Positions 49,620-58,604 of a stretch of 64,000 nucleotides of DNA are shown piece by piece (the first letter of the stretch is position 1; each line of letters starts with the position of its first letter). The notes under the pieces are model-generated. The model did not search any database and was not told the origin of the DNA. It saw only the letters and a program-made list of their open reading frames with translations. Both the position numbers and the translations under genes were made by a program. The DNA is from an uncultured Eubacteriales bacterium (GTDB taxonomy: Bacteria > Bacillota > Clostridia > Oscillospirales > Oscillospiraceae): contig UROF01000005.1 of NCBI GenBank assembly GCA_900549475.1, forward strand, positions 46,838 to 110,837, written 5' to 3'.

Positions 49620-52049
49620 ATGGAAAAATTCACCAAGGAGTACTTGAAGCAAGCTATCCTGGATAAGCTGCATGTGAACTTTGGCTGCACCGTTGAGGAA
49701 GCCACGGAGGAAAATATCATGAAGGCCTGCGCCATGGTGCTGCGGGACCGCATGAGCGTCCACGCCGTGGAGACTCGCTCTCAAGTGCGCAAGGAACAGC
49801 TGCGGCAGGTCCACTATATGTCCCTGGAGTTCCTGATGGGGCGGAGCCTGATGAAGAACGCCTACAATCTGGGCATGCTCCAGCCCCTGCGGGAGGCCAT
49901 TGAGGACCTGGGCTTCAAGAGCGCCAACATCTTCGATATGGAGCCCGATGCGGGCCTGGGCAACGGCGGTCTGGGCCGTCTGGCTGCCTGCTATCTGGAC
50001 AGCCTGACCACCTTGGAGATCCCTGCCTGCGGCTACTCCATCTGCTATGAGCTGGGTATCTTCCGCCAGAAGATCGTGGATGGCCAGCAGGTAGAGCTGC
50101 CCGACACCTGGAAGGAGCAGGGCGACGCCTGGCTGATCCCCCGCCCCGATGAGATCGAGGAGGTCCATTTCGGCGGCACGCTCCGTGAATTCTGGGCCGA
50201 TGACCATCTGCATATCGTCAACGAGGGCTACACCCGTGTGCTGGCCATTCCCTGCGATATGACTATCGCCGGCTATGACACCCGCCACACCAACACCCTG
50301 CGCCTCTGGGACGCCAAGAGCCCCACGCCCATCGACATGAGCCTGTTCAGCCGTGGTGAGTACCTGAAAGCCAGCGAGGAGAAGGCCATGGCCGAGGTCA
50401 TCGCCAAGGTCCTCTACCCCGAGGACAACCACTACGAGGGCAAGAGCCTGCGCCTCAAGCAGCAGTACTTCTTTGTCTCTGCCACGGTACAGTCCATCGT
50501 CCGCAAGCATATCCAGGCCTACGGCACCCTTACCAACTTCCATGAGAAGAATGTCATCCAGATCAACGACACCCACCCCGCTCTGGTCATTCCCGAGCTG
50601 ATGCGCATTCTGATGGACGACGCGGGCCTCGATTGGGATACTGCCTGGAACATCACCGTCCACTCTGTGGCCTACACCAACCACACCGTGCTGGCAGAGG
50701 CCCTGGAGCGCTGGCCCCAGTCCCTGATGCAGTCCCTGCTGCCCCGGATCTGGCAGATCATCTGTGAGATCGCCCACCGCTGGCAGACCAAGGTGGAGAA
50801 TTTCTACCACGATGAGGCCAAGACCAAGAATATGGCCGTTATCTGGGACGGCGAGGTCCGTATGGCCAACCTCTGCATCGCCGGATGCATGGCTGTCAAC
50901 GGCGTCAGCGCCCTCCACAGCGATATTCTCCGCCACGACGTATTCAAGGACGCCTACGGCATGGAGCCCGAAAAATTCAAGAATGTCACCAATGGCATTG
51001 ACCACCGCCGGTGGCTGGCGGAGATCAACCCCGGTCTGGACAGCCTGATCCACGATCTGGCCGGCGGCGACGAGTACCTGCTGCACCCCGGTACCGCTCT
51101 GCCTAAGCTGGACGCCTATGCCGACGACAAGGAGGTACTGATCCGCCTGGAGCAGATCAAGCACGCCAACAAGCTGGCCTTTGCCAAGTGGGCCAAGAAG
51201 GAGCAGGGGCTTATCGTCAACACCGACGCCATTTTCGACGTTCAGGTCAAACGGCTCCACGAGTACAAGCGGCAGCTCCTCAACGCCATGCATATTATCC
51301 ACCTCTACCTCCAGCTCAAGGATAATCCCAATATGGAGATGCGGCCCCATACCTTCCTCTTCGGCGCCAAGGCTGCTCCCGGTTACGCCGTGGCCAAGCG
51401 GATCATCCGCCTCATTAACTCCATGGCCAACCAGATCAACAGCGACCCCGTCTGCAAGGATAGGCTGCAGGTGTTCTTCCTGGAGAACTACCGGGTATCC
51501 ATGGCGGAGGTGCTGATGCCCGCCAGCGAGGTCAGCCAGCAGATCTCCACTGCCGGCAAAGAAGCCAGCGGCACCGGCAATATGAAGTTCATGATGAACG
51601 GCGCGCTGACCGTAGGTACCTTGGACGGCGCCAACGTGGAAATGCACGAAGTTCTGGGTGACGAAAACATGTTCCTCTTCGGACTGAAGACCGAGGAGGT
51701 CAAGGAGATGCGGGACAGCGGCTACAACCCCTACCGCCTCTACAGCCGCGACCCCGCCCTGCACCGTGTGCTGGATCAGATCAGCAACGGCTTCAAGGAC
51801 GGTATCCGCTACGACGACCTGGTGGAGCGGCTCCTCTTCGGCAGCGGTTCTCCCGCCGACGAGTATATGCTTCTGGCAGATTTCGCCTCCTACTGTGCCG
51901 CTGAGCGCCGCATGGTGGAAACCTATGCCGATCGTGAGACCTGGAACCGGATGAGCCTGCACAACATTGCCCGCTCCGGCATCTTTGCCGCCGACCGTTC
52001 CATCGCTGATTACGCCGACACCATTTGGCACGTCCCCTACAAGAAGTAA
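49620..52049 (+). CDS. glgP: Glycogen/starch/alpha-glucan phosphorylase
   Basis: The protein has 809 aa. ATG 49620 is nine bases after GAGGA and is preferred over the in-frame ATG at 49599. It releases glucose-1-phosphate from glycogen with phosphate. The PLP-lysine motif EASGTGNMKFMMNG is present (Lys about 656). So are LGNGGLGRLAACYLDS, the active-site NDTHPALVIPELMR and FDVQVKRLHEYKRQ. It completes a cluster that can both build and degrade glycogen, a reserve that spore formers often use before sporulation. Confidence 0.96.
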   Translation: MEKFTKEYLKQAILDKLHVNFGCTVEEATEENIMKACAMVLRDRMSVHAVETRSQVRKEQLRQVHYMSLEFLMGRSLMKNAYNLGMLQPLREAIEDLGFKSANIFDMEPDAGLGNGGLGRLAACYLDSLTTLEIPACGYSICYELGIFRQKIVDGQQVELPDTWKEQGDAWLIPRPDEIEEVHFGGTLREFWADDHLHIVNEGYTRVLAIPCDMTIAGYDTRHTNTLRLWDAKSPTPIDMSLFSRGEYLKASEEKAMAEVIAKVLYPEDNHYEGKSLRLKQQYFFVSATVQSIVRKHIQAYGTLTNFHEKNVIQINDTHPALVIPELMRILMDDAGLDWDTAWNITVHSVAYTNHTVLAEALERWPQSLMQSLLPRIWQIICEIAHRWQTKVENFYHDEAKTKNMAVIWDGEVRMANLCIAGCMAVNGVSALHSDILRHDVFKDAYGMEPEKFKNVTNGIDHRRWLAEINPGLDSLIHDLAGGDEYLLHPGTALPKLDAYADDKEVLIRLEQIKHANKLAFAKWAKKEQGLIVNTDAIFDVQVKRLHEYKRQLLNAMHIIHLYLQLKDNPNMEMRPHTFLFGAKAAPGYAVAKRIIRLINSMANQINSDPVCKDRLQVFFLENYRVSMAEVLMPASEVSQQISTAGKEASGTGNMKFMMNGALTVGTLDGANVEMHEVLGDENMFLFGLKTEEVKEMRDSGYNPYRLYSRDPALHRVLDQISNGFKDGIRYDDLVERLLFGSGSPADEYMLLADFASYCAAERRMVETYADRETWNRMSLHNIARSGIFAADRSIADYADTIWHVPYKK

Positions 52050-52056
52050 TTTTTTC

Positions 52057-52093
52057 TTCCGCCGGCCTTGAAAAGGGCCGGCGGAAATTTTTA
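52057..52093 (+). terminator. Terminator of the glycogen cluster
   Basis: An 11-bp stem TTCCGCCGGCC / GGCCGGCGGAA (52057-52067, 52076-52086) is followed by ATTTTTA. Confidence 0.88.
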
Positions 52094-52174
52094 TCCGGCG
52101 ACCACCGCTGTGCATACTTTTCTCCCTGCCTTAGGCCCGCAAATCATGAAAAAATCATGAACTTTCTGCAAATT

Positions 52175-52205
52175 CCCCCTGCTATACTTGCGGCAGGGGG
52201 CTTTT
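52175..52205 (+). other. Terminator-like hairpin in the leader of the DEAD-box helicase gene
   Basis: CCCCCTGC (52175-52182) and GCAGGGGG (52193-52200) form an 8-bp stem with a 10-base loop followed by CTTTTT. It lies 68 bases before the helicase start. A promoter-like TTGCGG-17-TACACT (52188-52216) overlaps it, so the two readings compete. Confidence 0.5.
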
Positions 52206-52272
52206 TATGTTACACTATGTTGGTTAATCTATACAAACCATAAAATATGACACAACTGTGAGGAATAGTATT

Positions 52273-53436
52273 ATGGAAATCACACAGGGCGTGCGTTTTG
52301 ATTCCCTGGGCCTGTCCCCGGAACTCATGCGTGCGCTGGAGAAAAAGGGGTACGAGATATCAACCCCCATTCAAGCAGGCTGCATCCCTCCCATGATGGA
52401 TTGGCAGGATGTCACTGCCAAGGCGCCTACCGGCACCGGCAAGACCTTTGCTTTCGGTATCCCTATCATCGAACATATCGACGCCGAATCGGAACAGGTC
52501 CAGGCAGTGATCCTGGCCCCCACCCGGGAACTGGCCATGCAGATCACCTCGGAGATGCGGGATCTGGCACAGTTCAAGCCCGGTATCCGGATGGTCTGCC
52601 TCTATGGCGGACAGCCCATCGGCAAGCAGATCGACGCGCTGAAGAAAAAGCCCCAGATCGTAGTAGCCACCCCCGGCCGTCTGGGCGACCATATGAAACG
52701 GCAGACCGTCCGCATCGATCAGGTCCAGACCGTCGTACTGGATGAGGCGGACCGGATGCTGGATATGGGCTTCATCCATGAGGTGACCCATCTGCTGGAT
52801 GTGATGAAAAACCGGAAGAACCTGGGCCTCTTCTCCGCCACCATCAGCCGGGAGGTCATGGACATTGCCTGGGTGTATCAGCGCGACCCGGTGGAGATCA
52901 CCGTCCGGGCCGATGAGGAAAATAAACCGGATATCCTTCAGTACCGCCTGGAAGTGAGCATGAACGAGAAGGTGGACACCGTCAAGAAGATCCTGGATCT
53001 GGAGAACTATGACCGGGTGATGATCTTCTGCAACACCAAGGGCAACACAGAACGTGTCACCAAGCTCCTCCAGATGCGGGGCGTGGATGCCCAATGTATC
53101 CACGGCGACATCCCCCAGGAGAAACGGGAAAAAGTTATGGCCCGGTTCCGCCGGGGCGAGCTGCGGGTATTTGTATCCACCGACGTGGCTGCCCGGGGCA
53201 TTGACGTGGACGATGTGGATGCCGTATTCAACTATGACGTGCCCGATGAGAACGAGTACTATGTCCACCGCATCGGCCGTACCGGCCGGGCCAAGCGTCA
53301 CGGCGTGGCTTACACCCTGGTATCCGACTATCCCGGTCTGGTGCGTCTGAACGACATTGCCAAGCATACCCGCAACGAGATCCATCCCGTTGCCTTCGAT
53401 GACAAGGGCCAGCTGGTTCCCGAGAAAAGCAAATAA
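52273..53436 (+). CDS. DEAD-box ATP-dependent RNA helicase
   Basis: The protein has 387 aa. ATG 52273 is spaced correctly from GAGGAA; GTG 52258 is upstream of that site. It has a Q-motif (TPIQAG), motif I APTGTGKT, Ia PTRELA, II DEAD, III SAT, and motif VI HRIGRTGRAKR. It is a minimal helicase core with no C-terminal RNA-binding domain, unlike CshA or DbpA. It probably unwinds RNA in ribosome assembly or mRNA decay, perhaps in the cold. The gene is followed after 33 bases by a binding-protein gene that may share the transcript. Confidence 0.92.
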   Translation: MEITQGVRFDSLGLSPELMRALEKKGYEISTPIQAGCIPPMMDWQDVTAKAPTGTGKTFAFGIPIIEHIDAESEQVQAVILAPTRELAMQITSEMRDLAQFKPGIRMVCLYGGQPIGKQIDALKKKPQIVVATPGRLGDHMKRQTVRIDQVQTVVLDEADRMLDMGFIHEVTHLLDVMKNRKNLGLFSATISREVMDIAWVYQRDPVEITVRADEENKPDILQYRLEVSMNEKVDTVKKILDLENYDRVMIFCNTKGNTERVTKLLQMRGVDAQCIHGDIPQEKREKVMARFRRGELRVFVSTDVAARGIDVDDVDAVFNYDVPDENEYYVHRIGRTGRAKRHGVAYTLVSDYPGLVRLNDIAKHTRNEIHPVAFDDKGQLVPEKSK

Positions 53437-53469
53437 CCGCCGGCCCTCCTCAAAAAAGGAGACCTATCC

Positions 53470-55266
53470 ATGCAAACATACAGCAAATACAAGAAATACT
53501 TCTTCCGCTCCCTGCCGCTGGTACTGATCCTGGCACTGCTCCTCTCTGCCTGCGGCAGCCAGCCGGAAGATTCTGACCCGCAGCAGGAAGAAGCTGCATC
53601 GTTTACGGTCACAGTGTGCGCCACTGAGGCCCAGGATACCCTGGACCCCGCCCGCAGCACCGCCTCCGGCAGTGAGACCATCCTCTTCCATCTCTTTGAA
53701 AACCTCATGCGCTGGGAGGATGACGGCAGCGGCCATGCCGTCCTGGCTCCTGGCCAGGCAGAGAGCTACGAGGTGGAGACGGATTACGCCGGCAACGCTA
53801 CATACACCTTTACCCTCCGCAGCGGCATACAGTGGTCCGATGGCCAGGCTGTCACCGCCGGGGATTTTGTCACCGCCTGGCAGCGGCTGGCGGACCCCGC
53901 CAACGATCTGCCCCACCGGGCATTGCTGAAGGACATCGCCGGATACAGTAAAGTTCAGGAGACCGGCGATTCCTCCCTGCTGCAAGTATCCGCCCCCGAT
54001 GACCAGACTCTGGTAGTCACGCTCACCGGCAGCTGCGCCTACTTCCTGGAAGAGATCTGCGCCAGTGCGTACACCATGCCGGTCCGGCAGGACCTGCTGG
54101 ACGATACTAAGTGGGGAACGGACGCCAAAGCCACTATCACCAACGGTGCCTACACCCTCTCCCTCCTCAGCGATGATCTGGTGACCCTGGAAAAAAGTGA
54201 AACCTACTACGACAGCGCTGCTGTGGGACCGGATACCCTGAATTTCGTCACCGCTTCCGATGTGGAATCTGACTACGAGGCCTTTACCAATGGCGAGACG
54301 GATCTTGTGGAAGGATTGCCTGATGATATCCTCCAGAGCCTCTCTGACAGCGGCAGCTGGCTGCCTGATCCCGTTACCGCTACTTACGGCGTACTGCTCA
54401 ACACCAAAGCTGCTCCCTTTACCGACAGTAACGTGCGGCTGGCTCTCCGGTTGGCCATCGATACCCAGGCCATCACAGAAGCAGTGGGCGATCTGACCCT
54501 GCGGGCTGCCTCCGGTATTCTTCCTTACGGCATCACTGACTACGGACAGGCTGCCCCCGCGGAGGAGGATACCGAAGAAGCTGTCTCCAACACAGACAAT
54601 GAGGTCGAAGAACCGGACACCTTCTGGGATTTCCGCACCCACAGTCTGGAGAAAGTCACCGTCACCACCGACAGCGACTACGAAGACGATTGCGCCCAGG
54701 CCCGCAGCCTTCTGGCCCAGGCAGGCTATCCCAACGGGACAGGCTTCCCTGCTGTCGAATACATCTATGTAGCCTCTGAAAATGGCAAAGCCATTGCGGA
54801 CGCACTGTCCGACATGTGGCGTCAGCAGCTGGGGATCACGGTTACCCCCAAGGCTGTGACCCAGGAGGAATATGACGCCATGCTTACTCCTGCGGAAAGC
54901 GAAGATGCCTCTGCGGACGCTGAACCTGTGGCCTCCTTCCAGATGGCTGCCCAGGATTTTACCGCCGCTTATAATGACGCCAAGGCACTGCTGGGCGATT
55001 TCTACAGCACCAATGGCAATCCTTCCGGTTATGACAGCGACGCTTTCGACATTCTTATGAAGTCTGCCGCCGCTGCGGTTTCTCCCGAAGCCCGCGACGC
55101 CTACCTCCATGATGCCGAGGCCATTCTCCTCAATGATGCGCCGGTGATCCCCATCTGCTACGAGGGGCTCAGCTGGCAGCTCCGGGAGGGTCTCTCCGGT
55201 CTGTACCGGGCCCCGGACGGCGTATTCTTCCTCTATCATATCTCCCAGGGTGAGGCGGCAGCCTGA
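53470..55266 (+). CDS. Peptide/solute ABC transporter substrate-binding lipoprotein (SBP_bac_5)
   Basis: The protein has 598 aa from ATG 53470 behind AAGGAGA. The signal peptide ends in lipobox LLLSAC (Cys 28), then an acidic linker. It is an OppA-like family 5 binding protein: TVCATEAQDTLDPARS, YTFTLRSGIQWSDGQAVTAGDFVTAW (in pieces) and GITDYGQ are typical, and the C-terminal region (APVIPICYEG) is the usual closing motif. It carries an unusually acidic insert (about 357-378, EEDTEEAVSNTDNEVEEPD). No permease genes are next to it, so it may serve the Opp permease at the left end or another transporter. Confidence 0.88.
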   Translation: MQTYSKYKKYFFRSLPLVLILALLLSACGSQPEDSDPQQEEAASFTVTVCATEAQDTLDPARSTASGSETILFHLFENLMRWEDDGSGHAVLAPGQAESYEVETDYAGNATYTFTLRSGIQWSDGQAVTAGDFVTAWQRLADPANDLPHRALLKDIAGYSKVQETGDSSLLQVSAPDDQTLVVTLTGSCAYFLEEICASAYTMPVRQDLLDDTKWGTDAKATITNGAYTLSLLSDDLVTLEKSETYYDSAAVGPDTLNFVTASDVESDYEAFTNGETDLVEGLPDDILQSLSDSGSWLPDPVTATYGVLLNTKAAPFTDSNVRLALRLAIDTQAITEAVGDLTLRAASGILPYGITDYGQAAPAEEDTEEAVSNTDNEVEEPDTFWDFRTHSLEKVTVTTDSDYEDDCAQARSLLAQAGYPNGTGFPAVEYIYVASENGKAIADALSDMWRQQLGITVTPKAVTQEEYDAMLTPAESEDASADAEPVASFQMAAQDFTAAYNDAKALLGDFYSTNGNPSGYDSDAFDILMKSAAAAVSPEARDAYLHDAEAILLNDAPVIPICYEGLSWQLREGLSGLYRAPDGVFFLYHISQGEAAA

Positions 55267-55283
55267 CCCGCACCTGCAATATA

Positions 55284-55331
55284 AAAAGGCTCCGGACACC
55301 GATATGGTGTCTGGAGCCTTTTCTCTTTTCT
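55284..55331. terminator. Bidirectional terminator between the binding protein and DUF2284 genes
   Basis: A 17-bp stem with one G-T pair (55284-55300, 55306-55322) is followed by TTCTCTTTTC on the plus strand. An A-run on the left serves the minus strand. Confidence 0.88.
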
Positions 55332-55334
55332 CGT

Positions 55335-55868
55335 TCACCGGTACAGCAGGAGGCTGAACCAGGTGACAATATTTCCCCCCGCCTGGAAAGGCAGGCCGTA
55401 GTGCTCCCCCAGGTCGGTAACCAGGATACCATGGCTCTCCACACAGGGGTACATCCGCTCCGGATGGCGGCAGGGAGCATCCGGATAACTGCAGTGCTCA
55501 CAGATGGCGCAGGACTCCGTGGAGAGGACATATACCTCTGCTCCCTGGTCCAGCATCATGTGGTGGACCTTCCGGGTGATCTCCTCATGCTCCTCCCGGG
55601 TGGCCAGAGTGGCGTCAATGTCGGCAATATCCTCCACCTCCGTCATGGTCACCACCAGCAGGCCATGGGGATAGGCAAGACACCGTGCCCGGCACTCCTC
55701 CACTGTCCCTACCCCCGGCGGGCAGGCCCAGCTCTTTCCATATTGAGGACATTCCATCTCGCATACCGTCCGGACCCGGTCGGTAAACACCAGCTCGTCG
55801 GTGTCAAAGAACTCGTACTGCACAATGGGCAGCGTACTCATCTGCTCCTCCAGAAGCTTTCGGTCCAT
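55335..55868 (-). CDS. DUF2284 predicted metal-binding protein
   Basis: The protein has 177 aa from ATG 55866-55868. It is Cys-rich with the DUF2284 pattern: CEMECPQYGKSWACPPGVG near 36-54, and ESCAICEHCSYPDAPCRHPERMYPC (in pieces) near 117-141. The late segment LGEHYGLPFQAGGN is also typical. These Cys sets suggest an iron-sulphur cluster or zinc. The function is unknown; members are common in anaerobes. Convergent with the binding-protein gene, it has the cysE T-box region upstream on the other strand. Confidence 0.85.
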   Translation of the reverse strand: MDRKLLEEQMSTLPIVQYEFFDTDELVFTDRVRTVCEMECPQYGKSWACPPGVGTVEECRARCLAYPHGLLVVTMTEVEDIADIDATLATREEHEEITRKVHHMMLDQGAEVYVLSTESCAICEHCSYPDAPCRHPERMYPCVESHGILVTDLGEHYGLPFQAGGNIVTWFSLLLYR

Positions 55869-55963
55869 ATCATCGTCCTCCGCCGCAGATCAATATTGGT
55901 TTCATTGTAGCATACCGCCTGTCCCATCGCAATAAAAACGCCGGAAACATTGATGAAATTACC

Positions 55964-55992
55964 TTGACACCTCTCCTCTGCACTGATAATAT
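55964..55992 (+). promoter_or_regulatory. Promoter of the cysE-cysS T-box operon
   Basis: TTGACA (55964-55969), 17 bases, TAATAT (55987-55992); overlapping TATAAT at 55990-55995 is an alternative -10 box with a longer spacer. The transcript would begin just before the T-box leader. Confidence 0.7.
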
Positions 55993-56009
55993 AATAAAAG
56001 CATAACCGC

Positions 56010-56225
56010 AATGATCGGAAAGAGTACCTGCGCCAAAAGGACAGAGAGGGGCCGCCACCGGCTGCAAACGGCCCTCCGGGAGGCGCGGAGAACGTGCGTC
56101 CGGGAGCGGGAGGGGTAATGCCCTCCGTTTTGGCCGCGATACTGGCCTTACGAGCGAAACAGGAGAGTGGAACCGCGCACTGCGCCTCTCCGTCCAACGG
56201 GACGGGGCGGGCGTTTTTTATTTTC
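56010..56225 (+). ncRNA. T-box riboswitch, probable tRNA-Cys specificity
   Basis: The leader has the T-box order. AAAGAGTACC (about 56019) opens stem I, an AG-bulge region AGAGAGGGG follows, and the specifier region GAGAACGTGCGTC lies near 56088-56100. The T-box sequence GTGGAACCGCG is at 56167-56177. A GC-rich terminator CCGTCC...GGACGG with GCGTTTTTTA ends about 56220. Stem I base CTGCGCC pairs with GGCGCGG. The specifier is best read as TGC (Cys), which fits cysE and cysS downstream; GTG, one base earlier, is the competing reading. Uncharged tRNA would prevent termination and switch on cysteine synthesis and charging. Confidence 0.85.
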
Positions 56226-56274
56226 CCCTTTTCTGCCGCTCACATGGAATCCTATCCAAAAAGGATCTTTTCTT

Positions 56275-56916
56275 ATGTTATTGGAAACACTGACCGCATA
56301 TCAAAAACGAGACCCTGCCGCCAGAAGCAAGCTGGAGATCTTCCTGCTGTATGCCGGCGTCCACGCCATCATCTATCACCGTATCGCCCATTGGCTCTAC
56401 TGTCGGAAGCTGCGCTTTCTGGCCCGATGTGTCTCCCAGTGGAGCCGCTTCTGGACGGGCATCGAGATCCACCCCGGCGCCACCATCGGCCGCCGCCTGG
56501 TCATCGACCACGGCACCGGCATCGTCATCGGAGAAACCGCAGAGCTGGGGGACGACATCCTCCTCTACCAGGGCGTGACCCTGGGAGGTACCGGCAAGGA
56601 TACCGGCAAGCGCCATCCTACCCTGGGCAACAACCTGCTGGTGGGGGCCGGCGCCAAGATCCTGGGCCCCATCACCATCCACGACAACGTCCGCATTGCC
56701 GCCGGCGCAGTGGTCCTGCAGGATGTCCCGGAGGGGGCTACCGCCGTAGGCGTTCCCGCCCAGATCGTCCGGGTCAACGGAGAAAAGGTACACCGCTATG
56801 TGGACGAAGTGGATCAGACCAGCGTGGAAAACCCCACCCTCAAGCGTCTGGAGGAATTGACCCGCCGGGTGGAAGAACTGGAAAAACGGCTGAAAGAAGC
56901 AACGGAGCAAGCCTGA
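56275..56916 (+). CDS. cysE: Serine O-acetyltransferase CysE
   Basis: The protein has 213 aa from ATG 56275 behind AAAGGAT; the open frame further upstream lies in the T-box. It makes O-acetylserine, the precursor of cysteine. The short N-terminal helical part (IIYHRIAHWLY) and the left-handed beta-helix are standard, with catalytic motifs GIEIHPGATIG, IDHGTGIVIGETA and YQGVTLGGTG. A helical C-terminal extension with heptads (LKRLEELTRRVEELEKRLKE) replaces the usual short inhibitory tail. It is followed by cysS after 112 bases. Confidence 0.95.
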   Translation: MLLETLTAYQKRDPAARSKLEIFLLYAGVHAIIYHRIAHWLYCRKLRFLARCVSQWSRFWTGIEIHPGATIGRRLVIDHGTGIVIGETAELGDDILLYQGVTLGGTGKDTGKRHPTLGNNLLVGAGAKILGPITIHDNVRIAAGAVVLQDVPEGATAVGVPAQIVRVNGEKVHRYVDEVDQTSVENPTLKRLEELTRRVEELEKRLKEATEQA

Positions 56917-57028
56917 GGAATTTTATGCAGGCCCCTGCTCCCAAAAGCCATATTCCTTCTCCCGGGACCCCGATGAGCTCTCTGACGCCCCATGAATAAC
57001 GAAAAATACGGATAAAGGAGAAATATCC

Positions 57029-58480
57029 ATGTATCTATACAACTCTGCCACCCACAAGAAAGAGGAATTTATTCCCAATCACCCGGACATCGTGAAGATG
57101 TACACCTGCGGCCCCACGGTCTATCACTTCGCCCATATCGGCAATCTGCGCTCCTACATCATGGAGGATGTGCTGGAGAAATTCCTGCGCTATGAGGGCT
57201 ATAACGTCAAGCGGGTCATGAACATCACTGACGTGGGACACCTCAGCTCTGACGGCGACACCGGTGAGGACAAGATGCTCAAAGGTGCCAAGCGGGAACA
57301 CAAGAGCGTCATGGACATCGCAAAATTCTACACCGACGCCTTCTTTGATGACTGCCGCAAGCTGAACATCAAGCGCCCCGACGTGGTGGAGCCTGCCACC
57401 AGCTGCATCAATGAGTATATCAAGATCATCTCCACTCTGCTGGACAAGGGTTATGCCTATCAGGCCGGCGGCAACGTCTATTTCGACACCAGCAAACTGG
57501 AGCGGTATTATATCTTCAACGACCATGACGCCGAGGATCTGGCGGTAGGCGTCCGGGAGGGCGTGGAGGAGGACACCAACAAGCGCAACAAAAATGACTT
57601 TGTCCTCTGGTTCACCCAGTCCAAATTTGAGGATCAGGCCCTCAAGTGGGATTCTCCCTGGGGCGTGGGCTATCCCGGCTGGCACATCGAGTGCTCCGGT
57701 ATCTCCATGAAACACCTGGGGGACGACCTGGACATCCACTGCGGCGGCATCGACAACGCCTTCCCCCACCACACCAATGAGATCGCCCAGAGCGAAGCCT
57801 ACCTGGGCCACAAGTGGTGCAAATACTGGATGCACGTACTCCACCTGAACACCTCCTCCGGTAAAATGAGCAAATCCAAGGGTGAGTTTCTCACCGTGTC
57901 CCTGCTGGAGGAGAAGGGCTATGATCCCCTGAGCTATCGCTTCTTCTGCCTCCAGAGCCACTACCGTAAGAGCCTGGTGTTCTCCTGGGAGAACCTGGAC
58001 AACGCCCAGGGCGCCTACCAGAAGCTCATTGCCAAAATCGCCGCCCTGACCCCCGGCAACGGAAGTGTGGATCAGGCTGTATTTGACGAGCAGAAGGAGA
58101 AATTCCGCAAGGCCATGGGCAACGACCTGAACACCTCCCTGGGGATCACTGCCCTGTATGATGCCCTGAAGGTAAAGGCCAACGACGAGACCAAGCTGGC
58201 CCTGCTGGCCGACTTTGACCGGGTACTGAGCCTGGATCTGCTGGCAAAGGCGGAAGCCAAACGGGAAGCCGACGCGAAAGCCAAGGCCAGCGCCGCCTCC
58301 GACGGCGGCATCGTCATCACCGGAGAAGGTGATCCCGCCATTGACGCGCTGGTTCTCCAGCGGGCTCAGGCCAAGAAGGCGAAAAACTTCGCCGAGGCGG
58401 ATCGCATCCGTGATGAACTGAAAGCCATGGGGATCGAGGTCACCGACACCAAGGACGGCGCTTCCTGGCGGCGGGTCTGA
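57029..58480 (+). CDS. cysS: Cysteinyl-tRNA synthetase CysS
   Basis: The protein has 483 aa from ATG 57029 behind AAAGGAG. It charges tRNA-Cys. The zinc-site Cys (CGPTVY, about 26) and the HIGN motif (FAHIGNLRSY) are present, as are WHIECSGIS, the zinc ligands in HHTNE, and the KMSKS loop (SSGKMSKSKGEF, about 273-284). The C-terminal DALR-like and anticodon-binding parts include an Ala/Lys/Glu-rich linker (KAEAKREADAKAKASAAS). It sits in the T-box operon with cysE, so supply and use of cysteine are controlled together. Confidence 0.97.
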   Translation: MYLYNSATHKKEEFIPNHPDIVKMYTCGPTVYHFAHIGNLRSYIMEDVLEKFLRYEGYNVKRVMNITDVGHLSSDGDTGEDKMLKGAKREHKSVMDIAKFYTDAFFDDCRKLNIKRPDVVEPATSCINEYIKIISTLLDKGYAYQAGGNVYFDTSKLERYYIFNDHDAEDLAVGVREGVEEDTNKRNKNDFVLWFTQSKFEDQALKWDSPWGVGYPGWHIECSGISMKHLGDDLDIHCGGIDNAFPHHTNEIAQSEAYLGHKWCKYWMHVLHLNTSSGKMSKSKGEFLTVSLLEEKGYDPLSYRFFCLQSHYRKSLVFSWENLDNAQGAYQKLIAKIAALTPGNGSVDQAVFDEQKEKFRKAMGNDLNTSLGITALYDALKVKANDETKLALLADFDRVLSLDLLAKAEAKREADAKAKASAASDGGIVITGEGDPAIDALVLQRAQAKKAKNFAEADRIRDELKAMGIEVTDTKDGASWRRV

Positions 58481-58501
58481 TCGTAACACAAAATAGATCC
58501 A

Positions 58502-58540
58502 GGGCCGGTGGGAAGCTCTTCCACCGGCCCATCTTGTTTA
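58502..58540 (+). terminator. Terminator of cysE-cysS
   Basis: A perfect 10-bp outer stem GGGCCGGTGG / CCACCGGCCC (58502-58511, 58521-58530) is followed by ATCTTGTTTAT. Confidence 0.75.
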
Positions 58541-58545
58541 TCCCC

Positions 58546-58573
58546 TTGCATTTCTTAGAAAATGCGTTACAAT
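58546..58573 (+). promoter_or_regulatory. Promoter of the MATE transporter gene
   Basis: TTGCAT (58546-58551), 16 bases, TACAAT (58568-58573), about 30 bases before the start codon. Confidence 0.6.
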
Positions 58574-58604
58574 TATAAAAAAAGGGAGAAAAGAGCCGAA
58601 CAGA

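Noticed and set aside
49518..52115. An 865-codon open frame on the minus strand opposite glgP
   Set aside because: Same artefact: antisense to a full phosphorylase with all active-site motifs.
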